Part shown: one piece after another, positions 31,256 through 37,251 of the stretch
Position numbering within the stretch: position 1 is the first letter of the stretch
Layout: the number at the start of each line of letters is the position of its first letter
DNA from: a virus
Virus record (IMG/VR): IMGVR_UViG_3300036944_000156
Span: 1-41,411 of that record
Strand: one strand, 5' to 3'
DNA length: 41,411 bases
Notes under the pieces: generated by a model
What the model was told of the DNA's origin: nothing
Seen by the model: the letters and a program-made list of their open reading frames with translations, nothing else
Database searches by the model: none
Made by a program: the position numbers and the translations under genes

Positions 31256-31900
31256 TTAGTTAATAGCATTGACGAGGTCTGTCAATGCTTGTGCTCCTTG
31301 GTCTACAATTATACTATTGATGTCGCTGTTTGGTGGTAGCGACACGCGGATGGCTTGAGGAATTGCATCCTGTAATCGACGAGCTAAGTCCTGCCCTGGG
31401 TTGGAGCCGTCTTCCTTAACATCATTGTCGGTTGCGATTACAACCGTACCAATCCCATCAAAGCACCTACTAAAGTAAGGCTTCCAAGCGTTAACACCAG
31501 CAACGGCAACAGCGGGGTGTCCAGCAAGAGTCGCGCTAATCGCATCTATCTCTCCTTCAACTATGAGCACCTGGCTAACCGCGTTGAGGATTGCATCAAC
31601 GTTATATAAGTGGTGCTTCTGACCAGTTGGAATCATATACTTTGGGTCACCGCCATCGATGCGACGAAACTTAAACCCAACTACACCAGCCCCTGTTATA
31701 TAGGGGATGGATAGGTGATGCTTAAGTCTGTCTTCGTGACCAGGTGCAACCTCGGCTACATATCCTAGTAAAAATTTTTCAGCACCATCAAGGATGCCTC
31801 GGGTCGCTAGATATTCTTCTGCTGGTGAGCCAGCAAGGGATGCATGGTATTGATGTGCTGCTTTAGTCCAGAGTTCTATTAGCTTTGGGTTGGTTCTCAT
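31256..31900 (-). CDS. DNA primase, RNA polymerase/TOPRIM part (214 aa)
   Basis: Residues 60-100 ('HHLSIPYITGAGVVGFKFRR' then 'IDGGDPKYMIP') match the N-subdomain of the DnaG catalytic core. Residues 108-165 are the TOPRIM fold with E115 in VLIVEGEIDA and D158/D160 in IATDND. The zinc-binding domain that DnaG normally carries at its N-terminus is instead encoded by a separate gene (32636-32968), two genes upstream. This part is coupled to the small gene before it by ATGA. Confidence 0.9.
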   Translation of the reverse strand: MRTNPKLIELWTKAAHQYHASLAGSPAEEYLATRGILDGAEKFLLGYVAEVAPGHEDRLKHHLSIPYITGAGVVGFKFRRIDGGDPKYMIPTGQKHHLYNVDAILNAVSQVLIVEGEIDAISATLAGHPAVAVAGVNAWKPYFSRCFDGIGTVVIATDNDVKEDGSNPGQDLARRLQDAIPQAIRVSLPPNSDINSIIVDQGAQALTDLVNAIN

Positions 31901-32115
31901 TGTAACTCCTTTTCAATAGCCTGAATAGTAGGACAGGGATAGTATTCAAACCCTTGACCGCACTCCGAACACCTTAAGTCTGACCCATCTATGTCGTTTG
32001 AATTGTCATATGGCTTATGCAATTCCACTACTGCACGAATTGCAGATGTGTATTCGTCATAGGGATTGCCTTCTATTGCATAATCAATTTTTGCCAGCAA
32101 TTCATCGTGTGTCAT
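31897..32115 (-). CDS. Small protein with zinc-site cysteines (72 aa)
   Basis: 'MTHDELLAKIDYAIEGNP' is helical, followed by 'LRCSECGQGFEYYPCPTIQA' with three cysteines and a CxxC pair. ATGA overlaps on both sides link it to the HslV-like gene and the primase. I recognise no family. Its constant company with primase parts suggests a replication accessory. Confidence 0.6.
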   Translation of the reverse strand: MTHDELLAKIDYAIEGNPYDEYTSAIRAVVELHKPYDNSNDIDGSDLRCSECGQGFEYYPCPTIQAIEKELQ

Positions 32116-32639
32116 AGCCTCTTCTGTTTCCTCATAATGAATGGAGGTGCAGTATACACGTCATTCTTTGCAGCGATAGTCAAAGCTTCTTTCCACCCAG
32201 CACCTTGGGCTAAAGCTCCGAGTGCAAATGACGAGCCAGAACCTACGCCGTACAAACCGTCATCACGTAGGTAGATAGAATAGGAATCATCTATCTCGTA
32301 GATGGTTCCATGTATGGCAACGATCAGTTGAAAGCCACTGTCGCTTGAGTCTTTGTCTGGCTGATAGCCAGACTCTTTAATACATTCACGTAAGCTTGGA
32401 GCTACAATAGTAATCATCCATGTGTATAAGTTCTTACCAACAGGTGCAACAGGTGGACGCCATACATGTTGGATGATGTCACATGGTTGCACGTCACCAG
32501 CACCAGCGATGAGCCACTGCCCACGCTTGGTTATCTTGGTGATGGTTGGATGTGAGTACGGACGTGAGTCCGCTGTCGTTCGTGAGTCAGCTGCTATGAA
32601 GCAGTGATCATCTTTTTGTACCGCAATAATAGTTGTCAT
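32112..32639 (-). CDS. HslV/proteasome-like Ntn-hydrolase (175 aa)
   Basis: The start at ATG 32637-32639 gives 'MTTIIAVQKDDHCFIAADSR', so the nucleophile threonine becomes residue 1 after Met removal, as in HslV. D18 (in AADSR) and K35 (in ITKIT) sit where HslV has catalytic Asp and Lys. 'LIAGAGD', 'LYGVGSGSSFALGAL' and 'AAKNDVYTAPPF' match the HslV strands and last helix. The length is that of HslV. No HslU ATPase is encoded here. It lies between the two primase genes, with ATGA overlaps on both sides. Substrate unknown. Confidence 0.8.
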   Translation of the reverse strand: MTTIIAVQKDDHCFIAADSRTTADSRPYSHPTITKITKRGQWLIAGAGDVQPCDIIQHVWRPPVAPVGKNLYTWMITIVAPSLRECIKESGYQPDKDSSDSGFQLIVAIHGTIYEIDDSYSIYLRDDGLYGVGSGSSFALGALAQGAGWKEALTIAAKNDVYTAPPFIMRKQKRL

Positions 32640-32968
32640 CTTGCACGTAACCTTGGGGGTGTCCACCGTCCTGACGAGCGTGACTTGCCACGTCCTGACA
32701 CAGCAGAGGGGTTGGATTTTTCTTTGCCGATATTCTTTTCTGCCCATGAACGAGCCTCTGGGTATGTTAAGTTCTCACGAGCCATAACGATCTGTATTCC
32801 AGAACCGCTAGCAGCACATGCATAACATACCCAGACGCCCTTGTCTGAGTTTACCGAAGCAGACTTCTTTGAATCATCGTGTACTGGACACAGGATTGAC
32901 TTCTCACCTTGCGGTAAGTCCAATCCGTAATGATTAAATACTGCTTCAAGAAACTCAGGCTGATTCAT
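32636..32968 (-). CDS. Primase zinc-binding domain protein (110 aa)
   Basis: A CHC2-type zinc domain: C27-x2-H30 (CPVH) and C48-x2-C51 (CYAC), with 'GVWVCYACAASGSGIQIVMA' as in DnaG. The basic tail (85-110) follows. It recognises the priming site in DnaG-type primases. Here it is a separate polypeptide from the catalytic part at 31256-31900. The ATG lies three bases from the transglycosylase stop. Confidence 0.88.
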   Translation of the reverse strand: MNQPEFLEAVFNHYGLDLPQGEKSILCPVHDDSKKSASVNSDKGVWVCYACAASGSGIQIVMARENLTYPEARSWAEKNIGKEKSNPSAVSGRGKSRSSGRWTPPRLRAR

Positions 32969-32971
32969 TTG

Positions 32972-33349
32972 TTAAAACCAATTCCTTTCCTGATGGAACT
33001 TGTATGCCTCGCACCAAGATCCGTATCGATGTAGAACATATTCGTGTGCTTCCGTTGCTTGTTTGAATACTGACCAACGTGGATGTCCCCACATTAGTTG
33101 CCAAGCTCCAGTTGCTGACGAACGCTTGTTCTTCGCTTCCAATCGGTAACGAGATTCTTTGAACGCTATCTTCAGCGAGCAATCTATTTCCGACTTGTCC
33201 TTCGTCAATGTGCCTATCGCAAAACGAAGCTTCTGCCTCGGCTCCATCACTGAAACCATTTGTTCCATTGATGCAGCTGGTGCTATTGCTTCCGCTGGTG
33301 TTGCGACTATCATCATTGATGTTACTACGGTCATTACCATCAACCGCAT
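32972..33349 (-). CDS. Secreted lytic transglycosylase-like protein (125 aa)
   Basis: ATG 33347-33349 follows AGAGGT. Residues 1-21 are a signal peptide with a hydrophobic core ('MRLMVMTVVTSMMIVATPAE') and an AxA-type cleavage site near 'EA|IAP'. The mature part has the SLT pattern: catalytic E65 in 'IAFKESRY', then 'KRSSATGAWQLM' and the end 'YVLHRYGSWCEAYKFHQERN'. It would cut peptidoglycan between sugars after export. A second frame is also open over the same bases, but it shows no domain. Confidence 0.82.
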   Translation of the reverse strand: MRLMVMTVVTSMMIVATPAEAIAPAASMEQMVSVMEPRQKLRFAIGTLTKDKSEIDCSLKIAFKESRYRLEAKNKRSSATGAWQLMWGHPRWSVFKQATEAHEYVLHRYGSWCEAYKFHQERNWF

Positions 33350-33387
33350 AGTTACCTCTTTTCAGTTGGTAAGTAACTGTCACCTTC

Positions 33388-33744
33388 TTACCTATGTCCA
33401 TTGTAACCTGCCTGTTTTAGCAGATCCGCCCAAAGCCATGCGGGCATAACCGCATATGACTCTGAGACATTTGATGTGCCACGCTTCTTCATTAATACAA
33501 CCCCAGTCTCTGCATCAGCATGAGTCATTTCATCCTCAAGCTCACGCAGGTACTGTGGAATCCTAAATGATTTCTCATTCTTGCATTCTATAACTACGCC
33601 ATCTATACCGTCAATGTCTCCGACATCATCGTGTCGACCAGCACCGTATGCACGTTCGGCACACTCGAAGCCATAGCTTCGAAGCCACTTAACTACATCA
33701 CGTTCGTACTGTGAGCCCTTACGTTTAGCTGCACTGCTCATCAA
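33388..33744 (-). CDS. Holliday junction resolvase-like nuclease (118 aa)
   Basis: A PD-(D/E)XK fold with 'KRKGSQYERDVVKWLRSYGF' (E14), 'GDIDGIDGVVIECKNEKS' (D43, E53, K55). This is the arrangement of archaeal Hjc-like resolvases widely found in actinophages. It resolves branched DNA formed in replication and recombination. ATGA overlap with whiB upstream. Confidence 0.85.
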   Translation of the reverse strand: MMSSAAKRKGSQYERDVVKWLRSYGFECAERAYGAGRHDDVGDIDGIDGVVIECKNEKSFRIPQYLRELEDEMTHADAETGVVLMKKRGTSNVSESYAVMPAWLWADLLKQAGYNGHR

Positions 33745-34007
33745 TAGTCTCCTGGTATAACCGACTCGAGTGTTATGTTAAGTTTCGATCTTAGCTTTAA
33801 TCTTTCTCGTGGTGACAAGCCACCCCATAAACCATAGTTCTCGTGCCTCATGCCCCAGTCAAGACACTCACGTCTAACTCTACAACCAGAACAGATAGTC
33901 TTTCCTAAAGCATATATAGATACATCTCTTTCGTTATCCTCTGGAGGATAAAAAAATTCAGTACCTACTTCTTTGCAAAGAGCATCACTCAAATCTGGAA
34001 AGTTCAT
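33741..34007 (-). CDS. whiB: WhiB-family iron-sulphur transcription factor (88 aa)
   Basis: Four conserved cysteines C11, C39, C42 and C48 (C...CxxCxxxxxC) would bind a [4Fe-4S] cluster. 'YGLWGGLSPRERLKLR' carries the G[IVL]WGG turn and basic end. WhiB proteins occur only in actinobacteria and their phages and bind the primary sigma factor. It may redirect host transcription. It is the strongest sign of host type in the window. The gene overlaps the previous gene by 23 bases. Confidence 0.95.
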   Translation of the reverse strand: MNFPDLSDALCKEVGTEFFYPPEDNERDVSIYALGKTICSGCRVRRECLDWGMRHENYGLWGGLSPRERLKLRSKLNITLESVIPGDY

Positions 34008-34506
34008 ACAGCAACCCCTCTATTGGTTTAAGTTGATCTGCATTCATCACCAACCTAATGCCGTAACCATAGTCATGATTGAAATGGTTTGCAAGAAATG
34101 TTTCTCTTTCAATGTAGCCCATGATTTCAAACTTACTGTCTACGTGTGGCAACTGCTTGTCACCAATGAATCTGACAAGCACTGCGAAGTCAGAGATAAA
34201 TAGGTGGGATGCATTAAATATTAGTTGCGATAATGTTGACGTCTTAACTTGTATAGATCTACCCAGTACTGTCTTGAGGTCGTGTCCATCGTCACCGCTC
34301 GGGCTAATGCTGTTGTCCACTTGTAGCCCAAGCTTCTTAGCAACCGCCACCTCACCCAAGCGACCCATAAGATTAACGGAATATGAGGAATTATTTTTAT
34401 CAAACTTCTTATCCGTAACTTCATAGATCCTCTTGTTCTCTCTGACTCTATGTACAAACCGAAGCGCTTCCATGATCTCGTCTTCGGTTAAAGTTATTAC
34501 TGCCAC
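33985..34506 (-). CDS. Putative PD-(D/E)XK nuclease-fold protein (173 aa)
   Basis: The pattern 'MGRLGEVAVAKKLG' (E52), 'SGDDGHDLKT' (D76) and 'SIQVKTS' (Q86-x-K88) is that of a restriction-endonuclease-fold protein. The rest shows the mixed alpha/beta style of such proteins. Q in place of the second acidic residue is tolerated in several families. Role in DNA processing inferred. Confidence 0.65.
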   Translation of the reverse strand: MAVITLTEDEIMEALRFVHRVRENKRIYEVTDKKFDKNNSSYSVNLMGRLGEVAVAKKLGLQVDNSISPSGDDGHDLKTVLGRSIQVKTSTLSQLIFNASHLFISDFAVLVRFIGDKQLPHVDSKFEIMGYIERETFLANHFNHDYGYGIRLVMNADQLKPIEGLLYELSRFE

Positions 34507-35330
34507 TGTCTCATTGTCCTTGCTCGAGCCAGGTCTGCTGGCGTATCGTACAAGGTCATGTTGCTTGGCTCTGCTATTAATGTTACAAAATTTTCTGCGG
34601 TAGGGTCAGCCTTACCATGTCGGTTCTTGACAACAGCAACTCGGTAAGCTTGCCCTGCGCTGTCAAGTGCAACACTGAGTACCAACTCAGGTAACGCTGC
34701 GACCTTACCCATCAGCGCCTTACGTGGCGCTGGGAAGTTAGGCTTAGACATCTTCTCGTTCTCAGATACATGGTGCAGAACAATGAATGCTGATTCGTAT
34801 TCACGTGCCATGTAGTGGAAAGCGGACATTGCATCACGCAGTGCTGTCCACTCACTGTCGCTTGTTGAAGCGACGTTCATTAAGTTGTCTACAAAGATTG
34901 CTTGTGGTGCTGAACCATGTAGTTCAATCCAAGCTTCTATCTCTTCTTCAATATCTTCAAGAGAAGGTGAGGGATCAAAGTTAAACCGAACATGCTTAGC
35001 GCCTTCGGCTAGTGCATCTTCCAATAGAACGGAACCTTCGGAGTCCATCATCGTTTCTATCTGTGACACCTGCTTATCCATAATGATTGCACCTGCACGA
35101 GATGCAATAGTTCTGGAGTCAGAGTCAGCCGAGAAGTAAAGTGATGGAACCTTTGATGTGATTGCGTACCACAGTGCAAGTAGGGTCTTTCCTCCACCTG
35201 GTTGTGCAGCTATAAGGTGCAACTGCGCTTGGCGAAAGACAACTTGAGCACCTGTCAGTTGAGGAAGAATCGGTGGAAGCTGATGCCCCACTGGTGATTC
35301 GACCCCCACTACTTGCAACAGTGAACGCAT
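34497..35330 (-). CDS. RecA/DnaB-fold replicative helicase (277 aa)
   Basis: Walker A AQPGGGKT (42-49) and Walker B AIFVDN (D148). 'AFIVLHHVSENEKMSKP' and 'YRVAVVKNRHGKADPTAENF' match sensor-like motifs of DnaB/RadA helicases. The length is short, with no N-terminal DnaB domain. Works with the split primase at the fork, by inference. No polymerase is encoded, so host polymerase III would be used. Confidence 0.85.
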   Translation of the reverse strand: MRSLLQVVGVESPVGHQLPPILPQLTGAQVVFRQAQLHLIAAQPGGGKTLLALWYAITSKVPSLYFSADSDSRTIASRAGAIIMDKQVSQIETMMDSEGSVLLEDALAEGAKHVRFNFDPSPSLEDIEEEIEAWIELHGSAPQAIFVDNLMNVASTSDSEWTALRDAMSAFHYMAREYESAFIVLHHVSENEKMSKPNFPAPRKALMGKVAALPELVLSVALDSAGQAYRVAVVKNRHGKADPTAENFVTLIAEPSNMTLYDTPADLARARTMRQWQ

Positions 35331-35331
35331 A

Positions 35332-35805
35332 TTACTTAGCCCAGATTGTTTCTGCTTCTACTGCACCTGGGGTGAAAGGCTTAGGTCCCTTGGCTGGGTC
35401 AAACCAACCAATGTAAGCCTTGCCTGCTTTGCTCGTACCCTTTTTCTTGGCGTACTTGCCACGTCCGTCTGGCAATGCTGGTGCATCTGGATGTCCATAT
35501 GTCCATTCATTTCCATAGCGGTCGGTGATTACTTCAATAGCAGCAGGTGATGCTGCTACTGGTGATGGGTTAAGACCTGCGTCAGCTAATGCTTGAACAG
35601 CTGTATCCATTGTGTTGTTGGCGAAAGCTCCGCCAGTTGCAGCACCAGTACGGTTGTTAAGTGAGCGTTGCAGTTCTGTTGCTGAAGCGATAGCTTCAAC
35701 AGCAGCAGTTAGGTTAGCCCTGAACTCTGAGACGCTGTTACCTCGGACAGTAAACAGATCGCTAGAGTTTAGCTTTCCTGTGTATGAGAACATAGATTCA
35801 GTCAT
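35332..35805 (-). CDS. Unknown protein upstream of the helicase (157 aa)
   Basis: The N-terminus 'LNSSDLFTVRGNSVSEFRAN' then 'LTAAVEAIASATELQ' is helical. A flexible Ala/Gly/Pro middle follows. The C-terminal part 'KYAKKKGTSKAGKAYIGWFD' is basic with aromatic residues. Such a basic aromatic end suits nucleic-acid binding, and the place between nuclease and helicase suits a single-strand-binding or accessory protein. I cannot confirm an OB fold. Confidence 0.55.
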   Translation of the reverse strand: MTESMFSYTGKLNSSDLFTVRGNSVSEFRANLTAAVEAIASATELQRSLNNRTGAATGGAFANNTMDTAVQALADAGLNPSPVAASPAAIEVITDRYGNEWTYGHPDAPALPDGRGKYAKKKGTSKAGKAYIGWFDPAKGPKPFTPGAVEAETIWAK

Positions 35806-36480
35806 CTACTTTCTCTCCTTTTCTTTCCCCTTGTTTGGTATTTGTAATGGGAAATCTTTGCCACCAAATGCTGGGCATTGGGCGGTGAAAGAACACATAC
35901 GACAAGAATCTCCGACAGCTGGTGGGAACCAACCGTTCATTGTCGAGTGGTTCATTGCTCCAAAAACATAATCAAAATATTCCATACTTAGTGGGGACAA
36001 GTCAAGTAACTCATCGAGTTCGCCTTTGCGTGTCATGAAGAACGCGCCCCACTTAGGTCGTATCCCATACGACCGTTCGATACCAGAAGCATAGAGTCCT
36101 GCTTGCACAGCACCGAAGGGTGTCCTAGAACCTGTCTTGTAATCAACGATAACGAGGTCTTCCCCTACCTTGTATATCGCATCAACAATCATGCGGACTG
36201 GTGTACCCCCGAAGGTTACATCAGCACTCCACTCGATTCCAGGACGCCCGTCGGGCATGGTTGCTATCTGCCAACCAGATGACTCGTACCATTTCTGGTA
36301 CGACTCGACCTGCTTGAGTCCATCGTTCTGCCAGAATGACAGATCTTCCCCGTCAGGACGTGCTGCAGTTTTGCGACCAGCTGTCTTCCACTCCGAAGAG
36401 GGAATGTTAGATCGTGATTCTACTTCTGCTACTGCGTCATTAAATACTTCTAACCATTTAGAAGTCAAATTTGTAGTCAT
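35806..36480 (-). CDS. Cas4/RecB-like nuclease, C-terminal fragment (224 aa)
   Basis: It carries the core motifs of a RecB/Cas4 nuclease: D100 in MIVDAIY (motif II), D113-Y-K115 in VIVDYKTG (motif III) and QAGLYA (126-131). At the end is C193-x2-C196-x5-C202 ('CRMCSFTAQC'), exactly the three-cysteine end of a [4Fe-4S] cluster. Motif I (GxxxHxxxE) and the first cysteine are missing here and lie in the separate gene at 36654-36857. The start is an ATG 23 bases inside the zinc-ribbon gene. Confidence 0.85.
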   Translation of the reverse strand: MTTNLTSKWLEVFNDAVAEVESRSNIPSSEWKTAGRKTAARPDGEDLSFWQNDGLKQVESYQKWYESSGWQIATMPDGRPGIEWSADVTFGGTPVRMIVDAIYKVGEDLVIVDYKTGSRTPFGAVQAGLYASGIERSYGIRPKWGAFFMTRKGELDELLDLSPLSMEYFDYVFGAMNHSTMNGWFPPAVGDSCRMCSFTAQCPAFGGKDFPLQIPNKGKEKERK

Positions 36481-36697
36481 CTGGGTCCCATTCTGGATGG
36501 TCGATTGGAGTAGGCGCTGTCATTGGTGAACCACACTGGTTACAGAATGAATCAAGGAACCACATTACCAGTTCGTAGTCAGAAAAGATAGCTCTGATTA
36601 CTTGGATGTTTGAACCGCAGTTGATGCACTCATTGCTGGGTACACCACGCTGGTCAATTCCCTGCGGTGGGGTTGGACTGTCGTCTGTAGAGCTCAT
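36458..36697 (-). CDS. Zinc-ribbon protein inserted between nuclease halves (79 aa)
   Basis: 'CINCGSNIQVIRAIF' and 'SFCNQCGSPM' supply two CxxC pairs for a zinc ribbon. The ends are acidic. It overlaps the N-terminal nuclease gene by 44 bases and the C-terminal one by 23 bases, so all three are co-translated. No ATG exists further in. It may have been inserted, or it may act with the nuclease. Confidence 0.7.
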   Translation of the reverse strand: MSSTDDSPTPPQGIDQRGVPSNECINCGSNIQVIRAIFSDYELVMWFLDSFCNQCGSPMTAPTPIDHPEWDPDDYKFDF

Positions 36698-36857
36698 GGT
36701 TTAACCACTCAATCATTGAATGTACTGCAGAACCTGCAGCGAGGTATACTGCGGGCTTCTCTGGAACCATGGCTATCTTACTCAAGTAGTATTTCTGAGG
36801 ACAGGATTGCCAAGTAGACAACTGACTGTACGATCTATGAGGAGGAAGTTCATTCAT
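36654..36857 (-). CDS. Cas4/RecB-like nuclease, N-terminal fragment (67 aa)
   Basis: 'SYSQLSTWQSCPQKYYLSKI' holds the first cluster cysteine (C19), and 'AAGSAVHSMIEWL' is motif I (H46, E50) of the RecB/Cas4 family. The stop falls just after the first helix following motif I, where one-piece relatives continue toward the core. It is the first gene of the replication operon. Confidence 0.85.
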   Translation of the reverse strand: MNELPPHRSYSQLSTWQSCPQKYYLSKIAMVPEKPAVYLAAGSAVHSMIEWLNHELYRRQSNPTAGN

Positions 36858-36864
36858 ACCAGTA

Positions 36865-36891
36865 GGTTACCAAAGGTTACCAGAGGTAACC
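36865..36891. promoter_or_regulatory. Three phased 7-bp sites upstream of the replication operon
   Basis: GGTTACC at 36865 and 36875, and its reverse complement GGTAACC at 36885, begin exactly 10 bp apart, one helical turn. They end eight bases before the first start codon. They look like a cooperative operator or an iteron array. Confidence 0.6.
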
Positions 36892-36954
36892 CATCGACAC
36901 GCCGTTTGTTTCTTACCAGAAATGTGATAAGTTGGAAGGGTGGTGGGAGGGAAA
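36892..36954. other. Non-coding stretch before the replication operon
   Basis: No gene is visible in this stretch of the intergenic region 36858-37035. The promoter of the leftward replication operon should be here, but no clear -35/-10 pair was found. Confidence 0.4.
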
Positions 36955-36974
36955 GGCTTGCCTGATGGCAAGCC
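36955..36974 (-). terminator. Second hairpin at the late-operon end
   Basis: GGCTTGCC-TGAT-GGCAAGCC is a perfect 8-bp stem, followed on the minus strand by TTTCCC. It lies just beyond the main terminator and probably acts as a backup. Confidence 0.5.
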
Positions 36975-36992
36975 GTGGTAGAAAAAGGGAAC

Positions 36993-37024
36993 AAAAAAAG
37001 AGGGGGACGATTAAGTCCCCCTCT
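36993..37024 (-). terminator. Strong rho-independent terminator of the late operon
   Basis: AGAGGGGGAC and GTCCCCCTCT form a 10-bp stem with loop GATTAA, followed by seven T on the minus strand. It is located 11 bases beyond the last late gene. Confidence 0.9.
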
Positions 37025-37035
37025 CCTTCTGTCTC

Positions 37036-37251
37036 CTACCATTCTGGTGGAGCAACTGCGAGCGCATCCAGCGTGGCTATATTGATGCACCCGACTGCTG
37101 GGATGTCATGGCGATGCTGCAACCCTTTTAACATTTCCTGTAGGGGAGCATCAAGCAGATCATCTCCAGCAACATTAAGAGCTACACGCACTTGCGTTAC
37201 TAGCTCAGATCTTTCTCCTGGATTTACTAACGATATTAATTTCTGAATCAT
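37036..37251 (-). CDS. Peptidoglycan-binding-like small protein (71 aa)
   Basis: 'LVTQVRVALNVAGDDLLDAP' and 'LKGLQHRHDIPAVGCINIAT' then 'LDAL' follow the PG_binding_1 pattern (VxxLQxxL...VxxFQxxxGLxxxGxxxxxTLxAL) over almost the entire length. It is the last late gene and overlaps the large tail protein by four bases. It may help the tail or lysin bind the cell wall. The match is by eye and moderate. Confidence 0.6.
   Translation of the reverse strand: MIQKLISLVNPGERSELVTQVRVALNVAGDDLLDAPLQEMLKGLQHRHDIPAVGCINIATLDALAVAPPEW

Noticed and set aside
32640-32747. Upstream extension of the HslV-like protein
   Set aside because: It lies within the primase zinc gene, lacks a ribosome site, and would bury the catalytic threonine. 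The ATGA-coupled start fits the family.
32955-33401. A 148-codon open frame on the minus strand overlapping the transglycosylase
   Set aside because: Its translation is Ser/Asn/Thr-rich without a domain, while the other frame over the same bases has a signal peptide and SLT motifs and a better ribosome site. Treated as a shadow.
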